The notes under the pieces: model-generated
The model's database searches: none
Seen by the model: the letters and a program-made list of their open reading frames with translations, nothing else
Told to the model about the DNA's origin: nothing
Assembly (NCBI GenBank): GCA_032988165.1
Contig: JANTQF010000114.1
Coordinates: 39,610 to 103,609 of the forward strand
Length of the DNA: 64,000 nucleotides
Direction: 5' to 3'
Source: Emmonsiellopsis sp. PD_33
Taxonomy: Eukaryota > Ascomycota > Eurotiomycetes > Onygenales > Ajellomycetaceae
Program-made: the position numbers and the translations under genes
Shown: in pieces, positions 33,323 through 45,721 of the stretch
How the letters are laid out: every line of letters starts with the position of its first letter
Position numbering within the stretch: position 1 is the first letter of the stretch

Positions 33323-34396
33323 TTATTTCCACAAAAACAAATGTGAGCCGTAAGCCAATATAGTGACAGAAGAGCAGAACTTACCCCTATACGAATCCAC
33401 CGCGTTAAACCCAACCGTGATGAACAAGGCAAGAGGCAACACCTGCCCAAACCCCCACTCGGATTCCGAACCCGTCACCAAGCCCTTGTTGGCGACCTTT
33501 AAGTCTACAAGAAAAAATGTTGACCATGTTGCAAATCCGATATACGCCAGGACTTCCAAGGGGTAATACCCGGCGCCTATAAACCAGATAGCGACGAACT
33601 GGAACGCTACCCACGTTACCAGATGCACCATGCAAGCCAGAAGCCATTTCGAAAGAACAAAGAGGCTTTTATCTCCGTTCCACTTTGGTGGTTTCCATGG
33701 AACGCGCAGTTTGTCGCATTTGTCAATAAAGGCTCTTGTCGGCGGCAGCAACCGGAGAGCAAGTGATAGAGCATACAAGGCTGCACCAGCAACCCAGAGC
33801 CAATCGGAGCCGGTTGAGGAGGTATCGTGAGAGAGGTAGCAGTATCCGGACTTCTCTTCGTCCCATTGATTTTCCTCGCGTATCAGTACAATTGCCTGGA
33901 AGGCCACGGATATTGAGATGCAGATTAAGATCGCCGTCTGTCTGATAACCACATGCCAGCCGGGGAACCCTGTGTGCATTCCCAGATTGATATATTGGGC
34001 GCGAGCGGCCCAGAAGGAGTTCAGCGTCAACCACCAGTACTCGAAAACGAAGCGCTGGTGGTAGAGTGATAGCTTGTGGAGTTGGGTGAAGCCTGCAATG
34101 ACGATTGCGGTGCCCGTGACGACTTGGAGATCGCAGAGCTGGTTACGCATGCTCTTTGCTGTTTCTATCAGACGCAGCATGTTGGGCTTGATCTTGTCTC
34201 GACCGAGCAGCACATCAATGGCGGCGATGACGGCAACTATAACGGTTGTCCACCCAAGCAGGATAAAAGATAGCAGCACCTGGTATTTATTTAGTTAATA
34301 GCCAGTTAAATAAATAGCTATTCCGCATTGTAAAGTAGAGGCACATACCCCATCGCCCGCAATGTCAAGGTCAGCATCGAACCCCTTGCATGACAT
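33323..34396 (-). CDS. multi-pass membrane protein, conserved fungal hypothetical
   Basis: Exon 1 is 34349-34396 (MSCKGFDADLDIAGDG), joined to 34279 by an intron with donor GTATGT and acceptor CCAG. Exon 2 runs to 33323 if unspliced, giving 334 residues. About seven or eight hydrophobic helices are visible. The motif FDADLDIAGDGV resembles the FDPDLAGIGV start of a large fungal family of uncharacterised membrane proteins. The segment CDLQVVTGTAIVIAGFTQLHKLSLYHQRFVFEYWWLTLNSF is typical of that family, with conserved QLHKLS..H...V..L.WL..N. The 3' end is uncertain: a GTAAGT donor at 33386-33381 after SYR could lead to another short exon that I could not place. No signal peptide. Function unknown. 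Confidence 0.75.
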
Positions 34397-35770
34397 GGTG
34401 ATGCACCGCTCCGCAGCAATCCAGAGCTTGGCAGATGCAGAGGGCCCGGAGAGCCTGGGCGATTGCACGTTTATGTATGGCCTCGAGGCTTGACGCAACC
34501 TTGGAGCTGCCGGTAAAGACTATGATGCGTTGGCAGACGACTGGCCCATGGGCGCTGGGGGACCATGGTTCATGTAAGCCAATTCGTCCCCAGATAGGAG
34601 GCCTGCGTTGCTGTGCGACATACATACTCATACTTCTTGCTCCGGCCCTCCACGGCAACGGCGGATTCAAGTTTGGCAGCGCGAAAGAGGGCTGGTTTTA
34701 CTGGCAGGTTATTTGTGTGGTATTACATCTAGATCGGAATTGTGTAGGACGCGGCTTTGAGCTATCGAATAGCAACTTGGACTGCCCAAGACGAAGAGCC
34801 CAATAACTGGTTTGGTCTAGACATAGGTAGATTATACTAATAATAGGTAACGTATATTTAACGTGATATTCCTAGATAGAATCAGCAGAATGGATTTGAT
34901 TAGTTCAGATTAGCTATGGCAAGTTTCTACCCAGTCAATTTCCCCCTTAAAATATCATTGCACATACAGACCTGGAGGTTAGAAGCGAGAGATTAAATTA
35001 TCCCGTCCAATAAGTTATTCACGGATGTATATAACCACAAAAGCATATTCCAAGATCCGTCACAGCGCAAAGAACACAGCTATATCCCGTCCCCCTAGAC
35101 CTGACGTCATCGTGATAGTCTACATACAACACCGTCCCAAAAGACCAGCAAGCACCGGCCTCCGCAACTGCTATCTTGTATTTACGGGAGTTAACAAGCC
35201 CGTAAATTTCTGTATTGTAGAGATCCAATGCAGGGTTGTTACATTGCAATGTATCGATTGATTGATCGAGGAGGATTTAGCTAGGGCCCGGGGGGATATG
35301 CCAGTGAACAATTCATTCGGGTAAATCCATCTTCTAAGTGGTACGTATGTATGTACATGTACATGTAGGGAGGTAGGTCATCGAAGAAGTTTGATATTAG
35401 TTAATGAATCAGGAATATGAATAAAGGTTCAGAAAAGAAAGCGCAAAAAAAAAAAAAAATTGAACATGGACCTGCTGCCCTAATCCTCGGGTAAGCCGGC
35501 GGACGAGTCGCAAAAGTAAAAGACAAGTAGGAAATGAAACTTTGGAAACGGAGGTGGTTTGGCAATGATAAAGGCGCCAGCTTGTGTATTGCTCATCCTT
35601 GATATGATGGACTGAAGGGGCGAAAAAGGAAAGGAAAAGAAAAGAAAACCTTGACTCCGTTGTTGTGAGGATGAGGATGGAAATGAATGCTCTGAACTAG
35701 ATGCATAGATGGATGCATTGTAGGGGAATCTATTAATGTACAATAGGACGAGGTTGGGTGAGTGCTCAGG
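34397..35770. other. intergenic
   Basis: 1.4 kb between the multi-pass membrane protein start and the SED5 3' end, with a poly-A run of 14 at about 35446-35459 and ACATGT-type short repeats near 35350-35367. Overlapping small frames, none supportable. Confidence 0.55.
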
Positions 35771-37062
35771 CTAGCCTGATATTAGAACCCAGAGGAGGAA
35801 GAATATCTGTACTTATGTTAGAGACTGAATGATTGAAATATCGTGGGATGGAATTCGAAGTGTGGAGGGAGAAAGTGGCCTAAAAAGGGGTACGAACCAT
35901 AAGAACTCCAAACATCTTAGCCACCAGCCATCTATTTCCTGATACTCGTGACCAATATTTCAATAGCTCCCGTTGAGCCCCTTGGACATTATCAACCACG
36001 TCTTCCGTATTGGCGTCAATCCGCTGGATCATCTCGGATTGCTCGCTGACCATAGTAGCCAACTGTCCGAAGATCCCTCCGAGTTCGTTAATTGTGCGTT
36101 CAATGGCTTCGATCGCTTCACCTCTCGCTTGGATATATGTATTTGAAGATTGAGCCTCTTCCATCATCAGCATCTGCTGGTCGGAATGCATCCCTCCTCG
36201 CCCGAAGGGACTTGATGAAGTGGACGGTTCTAGGGTTAATAGGTCTGAGGATCCGGATTGGAAGCCTGGTTGCGGACTTCTACTCCGGGGCGGATTATAA
36301 AGCGGAGAATCGGAGCGCTGGGGGTCTAGCGCGGCTTGTGATTTCGAAGAAACTGACGAGACGAAATTTTCTGTTCTCGATCGCGAAGCTCGGATATTTT
36401 GCGTTCTGACCTCGAGAACCTCCTTGAAGTTTGCGCCAACATCTGCGAGCTTGCCTTGGAGCATAACCACAACCTTTGATATCCAGTTAGCTTTGTTAGG
36501 TTAAATAGTGCGGGAAATGCATATGATAGAACCCACGTTATCATTATGTTCTCCTTCTTGGTCAGTCTTATTCCGTGATGATTTCGGGTGTTGGGAGAGG
36601 GTGAGGGATTGGAGAGACGCTATTTGCTGGTTGAGAGAGGCCAGATCTTGCTTGATCACGTAGGTAAGTTCCGAGATTTCGACAGGCCGATCATCGAAAA
36701 GTGTTTTCCGCTTAGCCACTATCAAGACATCAGTCAACCAATCCAATGAATGCTTATCCCGTTGCGCGAAACGGATCTAGCGATATTCTCCACTGAGAAT
36801 ACTCACACGTTGCTAGCCTTTGCAACTTTGCCATTGTTCCAGTGATGCCTCTTCCAATCTCCGCCGCTCGTCTTGCGAATTCCGACCTAGCAACTCGCTT
36901 CCCGCCAGCCGTTCCGTTAGGGGACCCATTTGCTTCTTTCCGCTGGGCGTCTGATAGCAGAGCTTGTCTTTGTGGGCCGGATTTTGAAGAAGCGATGCGC
37001 TTCTGAGCTTGGTTGAGGATGGATTGGAACTCGGGGGTTCGATCCTGAATTGAAACTGCCAT
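35771..37062 (-). CDS. SED5: Golgi syntaxin Sed5 (syntaxin 5, Qa-SNARE)
   Basis: Four exons: 36807-37062, 36537-36718, 35898-36473 and 35771-35806; 349 residues. The N-terminus MAVSIQDRTPEFQSILNQAQKR is the conserved Sly1-binding peptide region of Sed5. The Habc bundle includes MAKLQRLATLAKRKTLFDDRPVEISELTYVIKQD. The SNARE motif spans about 263-323, with the zero-layer Gln291 in VSEQSEMIQRIDANTEDV. The C-terminal anchor RWLVAKMFGVLMIFFLLWVLISG is completed by a 36-nt last exon, after an intron with the weaker donor GTTCGT. The protein sits in the cis-Golgi membrane and drives ER-to-Golgi and intra-Golgi fusion. It is transcribed away from the large disordered-protein gene across a 1.1-kb spacer. 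Confidence 0.95.
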
Positions 37063-38197
37063 GTTGCCCGAGGTAGTGGATTAGGGGGGGGGGTTCGAAT
37101 AGTCGTAGGGTAGAGTCCTTCCTCGCCACGCGAATGCCGCCGAAGTTACGAAAACGTCTATGCGCCAAGGGAGAAGGGGAAGACAAAGCCGGTGGGCGAT
37201 GAGAAGGCCGCGCCGAACAGCCCGATGTTCAGAGGGATTGCGATAGGGGTGTTAGGCCGGAGTCAACGTCATTTGGGGTTCTCTGTTGAAGGCGAAGCGC
37301 AGAGTGAGAAGTGTTTTGTATCCGGGACAGAACTGCCACAAGGGTATTAAGGCCTGTAAGAGAATATCGTGGTATAAGAAGTGTAAAAATGGCTGGATTT
37401 CGGGATGTCGACCTGGTCGTTGTCTTCGATGCCGTCTCCAATCTGGCAAGATGACGAAGTCACGGGGAAACCGGCGTTTCTGTTTTTGCGGGGCCGAGGA
37501 CAGTCACGTGGATAGATTACAGTTGAACAGAATATGTATTGCAAATACCGATCGGGGTAATAAATGACGGGATTCCGCCCCAGATGCCCGTGCGAGGGTA
37601 ATCTAAATTTAGGCTGGTCCGCCCGATCGGGGTGATGCTGGCCAATCAGCGGCGGCGATCGGCGGGTGGTTAGCCGCATACGGCCCAGCCGTAAAAATCG
37701 GCCACGTACCTCGTGTGCATCACGTGAGCCCGCACTTTCGATGTTCCGGCGCTACGCCTGTTTAGGCAAGATCCGCCGGGCGCATCAAACCCGCCCTCTC
37801 CTGACTAGCCAAATCTGCCAGACGACATTCCTTCGGCCCCCAAGCTGGCCTCAGCCGTTCTGCTGTCCTTTTCTTTTCTCCTCGTCTCTGTTTGCTGTCT
37901 ATTTCATTGTGTTGGCATTGTTTCATTTCACGTCCTTTGTTTTTGGTGGTTGGTGTACCGTTGGTCGCGGTTCACTGCGTGTAATCTCCAGACCCTTGAC
38001 CGTGCAGCAACGCATCAGCGGTCTATGCGCGCTTCACCGGACATCTCTCTGTTGGCAGGCCAGAAGCTCCCTAACTTTCTCCCCTCTCCTATGCGCACCT
38101 GTTGAGCTATCCTCGATCTCCTCCACGTGAGAAACGCTCCTAAAACACTGGTAGCCAGCTCCTTTCATAATATCTAGTTACACCTGGTTAACCCGCG
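37063..38197. promoter_or_regulatory. divergent promoter of SED5 and the 1841-residue protein
   Basis: 1.1 kb between two divergent start codons. It carries CACGTG boxes at 37505-37510 and 37721-37726, a G9 run near 37086-37094 in the SED5 leader, and a pyrimidine-rich tract at about 37855-37945 upstream of the plus-strand gene, as expected near transcription starts. No other gene fits. Confidence 0.6.
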
Positions 38198-41100
38198 ATG
38201 TCGGGGTACCAACCCACCCATGGGCCTGGTGGAAGGTAAGACCATTCCATCTCTCCTAATGCCATACAAGATTTGTTAGGCTGACTGTTACGATCATTGG
38301 CGACAGAGGTAGTTCGCTTTCTCCGGGCTCTGCACAACCTCCTTCGTTCAAGACAAACGTCAATCGCCAGAAAACCAAACGCTGGGTAAACGCCAAATCA
38401 TACTCGTACGATGGGGACGATTGGGGCGATAGTGAAGATGAAGAAATAGAAGACTCTCCTCCCCCGCCTCCTTCCCAGCCTACCCCCGCGATCCCGTCAA
38501 ACAGGCAGGAAAACAAGCCGGAACCAGCTCGTATACCTACAACCAGCGGCGCGGGCCAGATTGAAGCTGGAAAACCGCTTCCGTTTATCCGCCCCGCTGA
38601 TATATACAAGCGGATGGCTGAAGAGAAAGAAAAACAGCGGCAACAAGAAACGGGTTTAGGAGCAGCCCCCCTCCAGTCATCACAAGGTGGTGAAATCAGT
38701 AGCGACTCACCACAAACGACAACGACCCTACCTCTTGCGCAACCCAACGTGGGGAGCAGTCCTACGCCCGACATTACACAACCTCGAGTCTCTGTGGGTG
38801 ATAGCGTTACGTCAGCTACAGTCCCCGAGCAGTCTAAATCCCAGCTCGGGGGCCGTGAAGGGGATACTGTGCCAAATATATCGGCTGGTCCACCCTCACA
38901 TTCGCCTTCTAGCCCTTCTGGCCCTCTGGATGGTCCTCAAAAACGAGATTCTGGTGAAGGAACCCCGGAACAACAGTCAACAGCCGGGGAGACTGGCTTA
39001 CACCATAATCCTTCTCTTGGGTTCCGCTCCGTTGTCCATCAGGCCTTTGATGTCGCCGAAACCCCAAGCACAACAACGGGCAGCATTGACAGGTCAAATA
39101 GCGACAGTACATCTACCATCAGCCCTATAATTAGGTCAAATACATCTTCCACTTTTGCGGATGGCCGTGGGGGCGTGAGGGACCAAACGCCGACAATTCA
39201 GGAAGAACCGCTTGAATTTAAGCCTGGTCATAGGCGGAGCATGACACCTCCACGTTCAGGTACTAGCCCTGCTAGACGACCGGTTGTCGCCTCGCTAGTT
39301 GATCCTCCTAAATCATATTTGGGTGATGTATCGGATGATTCCACCGCTACCCCACCCAATGTCCAGACCGAGCAGTCTCCTGGTCTCGCATCACCCACAG
39401 AATCAAGCCCAGATACTCCACGCCAGACAATAGCTCGCTTGTCTGTGCCAGAGTTCCCAGATGGTGGGCCAAACGTCCCCGAAGAGGCTCTTCCAACCCC
39501 ACCTTCCAAAGAAGCGGCCTCAGTCACCCACCTTGCAGATCCAGTAGTCATGCCTCATTCTGAAATACCCCGTCCAGATCAATCATCAGTTCCAGACGTC
39601 ATTGAACCCCCCAATCAGCCACCCCCTGCGCCTCCTAAGGACGATACTTCTGCTATGCCCCCTGCTCTTAAATTAGGGACCGACAGACAATCTACACCGA
39701 CAACCCCAGGCGCCCCGGAAAATACTTCACCTTCGAGCCCCGAGAACCCTTCCCCACACGTTAATGACAGACTGAGGGATGAGATTATGCAGTCGCTCAG
39801 TCCAAGAGCTTCAGTTGTTCCACAAGAACAGCCGCCACAAAGTTCTGAGGGCGAATCTAGTCTGGAGCCTAGGTCGCGTATTCGATATGAAAGCACATTG
39901 ATTCCAAGTGAATATGATATTTACTGGAACGAAACGGCTAAGTCTTCACGTCCAACATCTCAGGACCCCGATACTTCCGATCCCTTGAAGACGCCAGTGA
40001 ATCCCGAGACAGAGAAAACCGCCGCGGGTTCTGATCCCACTGGCCATCCTGTCGGCGACGCGCCATCTGCTATTGGTGGGCAAGAAAACCCTCAACCCCG
40101 TTTAAAGAAGCGATTTTCATGGGAAGAATCATCGGTGGAAAACGATGACGGGGGCCAACCACAACGGTTGACGATAAACCCCAACGTTCCTGAAGAGCAT
40201 CCACGAACGTCGTTGGATGATAACAAAACGCCAACAGCCCCGGAACATAATCGGGGAAGTCAAAACATTGACCAAACCATTTCGGACATAGAGCCAAGCC
40301 AAGCCACATCCGCCTCAAACGCGCCAGTGACAGGCACAGATCCGTCTCCACATCCAGGCCCAGAAGACTCGCGATCCTCTCCCACTCAATCATCCCAACC
40401 ATCTGCGTCTCAGGAACCCAGAGTGCCCGGATTTCGCGAAATAATGGCTATAAAGGCCCCAGAGCAGAAGATTAAAACGTTCGACCAAACGAGAGAACAG
40501 TTTGCTACCATGGATACCGGTCTTTCTGCATGGATAAAGGAGAAAACTGAATCGCTTTCTGACCATAGCGATGTGGTTGAACGTAACGGACTGCTTCCTC
40601 CCGGAGCCAACCTCGCAAATAGACCGGCACCTCGAAACAAATTCGCCAAACTCGGTTCCCTCGGTAGTCTTTCTCTCCAACCGTCCCACCAAGAGGGTTC
40701 CACCCCAACGTCCGGGCATACTAGACAACACTCCGGCACTCCGCTTTCCGCTATGATGAATAGTCAGCAAGTTCAAGCGAAAGGGAAAGATTTCCTTCAC
40801 AGCGCCGGCGTACTGGGCGGGAAAGCTGGAGGGGCAGCGAAAGGTCTCTTTGCAAAGGGCAGGAGTAAATTCCGAAACAGCGGCAGTGCTGACAAGGTAG
40901 ATACATGATCTCATTCTGGGATTTGATTCGCTGGAAGTGCATCTGGATAATTCTTTCGGGGCCTGGCAGCCATTTTGCCCTTACGATCATTCTTTTTTTC
41001 TTATTAATATCTCTTTCTATCTCCTATACTTTCGTTCAACCGTCAATTTGTAATGAACAACCATAGCTGGCCGCCAATGTGAGCGGCATTATATGACACA

Positions 41101-44100
41101 ATGTTCTCGCCCACTTATCTTGTACTTTTCATCCCTTCTGTTTTTGAGCGCCCCGAATCTAATACCTGTCCTTCAATTGTAGGTTAATTCGAGCCCCGCA
41201 CGCAAGGGACCTGTGGCCGGGGTCGATACACAGCAACCCGCGCCAGCATCCGGTTCACAAGACGATCAGCCCAAGCAAACGACACTGCCGAGGCTGTTGT
41301 CGCTGAAATTGGACCCAGTGCCGTTTTCGAACAGCATGTCAAATCCCTGGGAAGAACCCACATCAACATCGCCGAAAGCGGCGATTCCCACACCAGCAAT
41401 TCCTCCAGAACAGGAAAGGGACCCATCACCAACACCGCCATCACCAGGCCATGCATCTCTCAAATCTGCGTTAAGTGTCGATAAACTATCTATTCAGGAC
41501 TCTAACCCCATTAATCATTCAGTTGAGCGGAGCAATGAACCTAGCGAAGTCAACGATGCCAACACTTCTAAAAATTCGGCCCCATTAAATTCCGAAGAGA
41601 CCCGACCCCGAAGCCCTACCACGGCTATACCGAGACCGATGTCGACTGCGGAGCATTCGATCACTGACAACCGAGTTTCTTCAGTGATGATGTCAGATGA
41701 TTCTAGCTCGATAGCAGCGCCGGTTGAAGAGGCTCGTGCCATTAAACTCATTGGCCGGAAAGCAAGCGTGATTCACCCAGACTCGCACGTCGTAATTTCA
41801 CGGCGAAACGAGTTGACAAAACACGAGAATACTTCGACCGTTCATATTGTTGGCCCAACACGGGTCACGGAGCTTGAAAAATTGTCAGTTTCGCGTGCCA
41901 ATGCCCAAAATGACGGAGAGTCGGTCGTCTCCCCAATCGGATCTGCTCCACACACCCCGGTTTCGAACGTCCCACCCAGAACCCCGACTGGCGCGGCGCC
42001 GTCTACGGACGCCAGGGAACAACCCCAGATCGATCGTGCAGACAGCGTTTCACCTTTCAACAGCGAAACAGCAGGGCTTCAAAATTCCACCAACGACACA
42101 ACCCCCAACAAGGCTCCAGTAGGCCAGCATGATGAGGCATTCGCGGTGAAAACCCCGCCCCCTGACAAGTCGAAAGCCTTGCCAGCGTTGCCAGTGCGTG
42201 CAGATGATTCATCCGACGAAGTCGTGACAGACCAAGAGCATGAGATCAAAAACCAGGAACCCTCCGATTCTGCGCCTGATATTCCAAAACACCAGACTAC
42301 TAAACCTGCCCATGACAAACATAACGGTGTTGTCGACTCGGATGAGCCTGATGGGTCTCCTTCGAACCTCCCTTCCAATCAGGTACCAGCTAACATCAAT
42401 GGGTCGACTCAAGTACCTGCCGTTGAGCAGGAAGTTGCTCAACCGTCTGCTTCCGCCCCTGCTGTACCACAAGGACCGGAACAAGACCAAATAGCCACTG
42501 CTCCTGTGAATGGAAATATTCCCACCCAACCAATGACTCCGGCTCAGGATAGCAGTCAACAGGCTAGCGAACAACCCTCCGCCAGTTCGCGACCAAAGGA
42601 GCCGATTGACCCTCCACCGGCTGCCCCACAACAAGGTGAAACGATCCGCGAGTTCTACGGCCCGAGCTCAAACCCTCCGCAACGCCCCTCTGTTCAGGAT
42701 GATGTACCGCGCCCGGGATCCGCTATGGCAGGCTTTATGTCAAAGGTGCCGTTCGGGCGGCAGGCGGAGAGACGTGGGAGTGCTACGGGTCAAACTGGCG
42801 AGAAATCTTGGAGTAGTCGGTTCCAAGCTTTCAAGTTTGATTCGGTCAATTCGAAAAGTAGAAACACAAGCGCTCTCGCGTCGGCTCCGACAAAGCCCGC
42901 CGTCTCTCCGCCAGCATCGGTAGCAAATAATGCAAACCCAGCGTCTAGCAAGGCGAAAATGTCCACTAAGTTTATTCGAAGTGCTAGCCGCCTAGCACAT
43001 GATGCGGACGAAATGCGGAAGAAGAACATTCCCCGAATTACTGTAAGTCGTGCCCAAGGCCATGTCTTGTATCTCTTGTAGGCTCTAACTACGTATTAGG
43101 GCTTATTCAACCGGAGTCAGAAGCCAGCTCAGTCTCCTGCTGCGGCCCAGACTCAACCTAAGACACGTCCCTATCCCGGGTATCATGATGAGACTAATAT
43201 CACTGCACTACCTCAACGTTTGTCCCAAACTTATCCAGGGGGACATCAACAAAACCAGCCAGGGTATCAGCAGCAATTTCCTTCCGGCCAACCTCACCTA
43301 CAACCCCAATACCAGACAGTCCCCAATCACAGCCACCAACCCAATCACTTTTATACGCCTGCTGGGGCCAATGGATATCGCCAGTCTTTGGAACAAGCTC
43401 GATTCCAATCATTGACGCACCAGCCAACCTATGCACCGCACAACACCCAGGCTCCCATTCTCTCCTCCCAGCCTGCGTCCGTTGCACATTTCCCCACGCC
43501 CCCAAATTCCCAAGCGTATGCGGCTAACCTTCGTCTGAATTCGCGGATCCCCTCTGCATCTCCCCCTCCCCAAAATAGCAATATGCCTCCAGCCACCAAC
43601 ACGGATGATCCCGCGTATAACCTGGGCACTTTCCGTTCTTCGGTGCCGAATACACCTCGTGTAGGTGACCAAGAACGCCCGTGGAATATTTCCCTCCCAG
43701 GCGAGGATCAGGACAAGACGGGTAGCAACGGTCGGCGAACCATGTCACAGGCTTCTGACATTGACCCCACTCGCTATCCTCTCCCCGACTCTGCAAATAT
43801 GTCACCTGCCAACCCATCAGCCGCGAACACGCCCCCTCCCCCACCGCCCAAACTTCCATTAGATTCCCCCGAACCACCGGCAACTTCACCCGCCGCAGTA
43901 CCAGCACCGCCAAGCCACTCATCGCCTGCCGTGAACGGCGTTCCGCAGCCAAGCACGTTACCGGAAGTCGTCCCAGATACGTCACCGGAAACCGTCCCTA
44001 GCGCTGCGAAGCAAACGGAACCAGCGGAACTTCCCGTCCCATTCCCGGGAGACGACTCGAGCGAGGAGATCATTATGTCGAGTACCTCCTACCCCGGGCA

Positions 44101-44137
44101 AGAATGGCAGCCAACCTACCCCGCCTACCTCGATTAA
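38198..44137 (+). CDS. 1841-residue intrinsically disordered protein, conserved N-terminal motif
   Basis: Four exons: 38198-38235, 38307-40896, 41183-43042 and 43100-44137. All joins are in frame with donors GTAAGA, GTAGAT and GTAAGT and acceptors CAG, TAG and TAG. The N-terminus MSGYQPTHGPGGRGSSLSPG is followed by a dense motif NRQKTKRWVNAKSYSYDG, then DDWGDSEDEE. I believe this Lys/Trp/Tyr-Asp block is conserved across filamentous ascomycetes. Later islands include FIRPADIYKRMAEEKEKQR near 130, ESTLIPSEYDIYWNE near 540, FREIMAIKAPEQKIKTFDQTREQFATMDTGLSAWIKEKTE near 740, and Gly/Ala/Lys-rich AGVLGGKAGGAAKGLFAKGRSKFR before the third exon. The rest is Pro, Ser, Thr and acidic sequence without domains; the last exon is Gln/Pro-rich. 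No membrane helix. A 286-bp intron separates the two largest exons, so two separate genes were considered and rejected. Function unknown. Confidence 0.82.
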
Positions 44138-45487
44138 TTTTCTTTTTCCTTTCGCGCATATAATACCGCTTGGATATTTTATTTGTTTTGATACCCAGAG
44201 CCGATCAACCATGTGATATCTATTTTTTTTGTTCTGTTTATTAACGTGTTTTACATTTTTTACCCTTCGTTATTGTATTTTGAATCATATATTTTGTATA
44301 TTGCGCTATCTACTAGCCTCTTATTTCTTTTTGTACGTTGTTGCCGTCGCTACCTTCCTCTCTGTATGCCTTTCCCCTTCGTTATACTCCCGATGCCCTG
44401 GTCTACGGACCATATTCACAGCGCTTGATGCGCCTGTCTCAATTCTTACCCCGCCTACCTGTCGCGGTTCCATTTATTTGTGTTTGAACAAAAGATACTT
44501 ATCCATATTTGCTGGTGAATATCTAGGCTGGTAACTAATTACGTTCTTCTATATTTTGAGCTATTGGAAAGTTATAAATATTATCTATTTTTGCCCCCGT
44601 TCAACTTGAATTCATGGGATGCCACCGATGACATATTTCTAGCCGTAGTTATTAAACGCAAGCTTGAAGGGGGGAACATTGTACGGCGCAGGGTTTCACG
44701 CCAGAGGCTCTGCTGGCTCAACATCGGGCGCGGGGTTGATTTGACTTGTCAATATCTAGGTGCATGGTGTTTTTGGATGGTCATAACTTGTAATCGATAA
44801 TAGAAATGAACTGAACCACATTCACTCACATACAATTCAAGTTCATTCTCACTCACAAGTTGTGTTGAATTTCTTATCAACTTTTGACATCATATTGCAG
44901 GTTAAATTTAGCAGCATACCAGTCTTGGCGTCTTGGTAAACGTGATCACGTGCTCTTATTAAAGTTTCGGGAACTCGCCGAATCGTTTAGCCGGCTGGCC
45001 AATGAGGACGCGTGCCTGAAAGCCAATTGCCGAAAACTTCTCCGAACACGTGAAACCACCGCTTTTTCTGCTCTCGAACCTCTCCATGACAAGTTGACAA
45101 TCTGTGGCAAAAATCGATATGCGGAGGCAACTATGACATGCAATGGGTGTTACGAGAGTTCTGCAATCAAGAAAGGAAAGAGTAGAGGAGTCAAGAAGGA
45201 AATAAATCTGTAACGCTTGCATTCGGGGGTCGTATGTAGTTAACTAATTGTAATAACGATATCTAAAGTCGTCTCCATCTATTTTGCACAGCCGACGTAG
45301 GGGTAGTCTATCAACGCGGACAATGCGCCGTCTATAAGGGAACCAGCATCTCATTGCGCAGCCGACCAGAACCTCGATCAATCGATCGGAAAAAGAAGAG
45401 CCATCCACCTAGCCACGACACAACCTCACGTTTCCGCAAATATGTAGTTGGTCCAGGTGACGTCGAATCAGAAGACAGCATGTCTAT
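44138..45487. other. intergenic, convergent 3' ends
   Basis: 1.35 kb between two convergent genes, T-rich just after the stop of the large protein. A 109-residue plus-strand frame at 44884-45213 shows no family resemblance. CACGTG-like sequence occurs near 44946 and 45047. Confidence 0.55.
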
Positions 45488-45721
45488 CTACCAAAAGAAC
45501 CCGCGCGGTCTATTAAGTTTCGCCAGGCGCTCGTGGATACTCTTCAGCTCGGCGGTGCGATCCTTCTCGCCCTGTTTTACCAGGTCGATGTGAGCCTTTC
45601 TCAGCTCTTCGAAGTCTCTGTCGAGCTGCTCGTGCCAGGGGTAGAGGACGAAGATTTGAAAGCAGAGGGCGGACGAGCCGATGACGAAGTTGGTGAGCGA
45701 GAAGCCCCGTGTGAACATCAT
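45488..45721 (-). CDS. small single-helix, probably mitochondrial inner-membrane protein
   Basis: 77 residues from the first of two adjacent ATGs (MMFTRGFSLTNFVIGSSALCFQIFVLYPWHEQLDRDFEELRKAHIDL..., ending RPRGFFW). One hydrophobic helix lies at about 10-28, followed by a charged helix that is likely coiled. The size, a positive start, one helix, and an amphipathic charged tail are typical of respiratory-chain assembly or MICOS-type small proteins. The family is not recognised for certain. The reading frame extends upstream to 45934, but the ATG at 45721 follows a C/A-rich leader and gives a clean small protein. A 5' UTR intron in 45780-46010 is possible. Confidence 0.65.
   Translation of the reverse strand: MMFTRGFSLTNFVIGSSALCFQIFVLYPWHEQLDRDFEELRKAHIDLVKQGEKDRTAELKSIHERLAKLNRPRGFFW

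Noticed and set aside
32886..33353. 155-codon plus-strand open frame
   Set aside because: It overlaps the 3' end of the minus-strand membrane protein gene and has no recognisable features.
38256..40914. Long minus-strand and second-frame open frames across the disordered protein gene
   Set aside because: They are shadows of a Pro/Ser/Thr-rich coding frame; the plus frame has consistent splice joins and continues for 1841 residues.
41183..44137. A separate gene starting at about 41213
   Set aside because: The frame opens upstream at a TAG acceptor (41181-41182) in phase with the donor at 40897, and the apparent start at 41213 is a GTG, so a single gene is simpler.
44884..45213. 109-codon plus-strand frame
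   Set aside because: No family resemblance and no leader typical of the other genes; probably chance.
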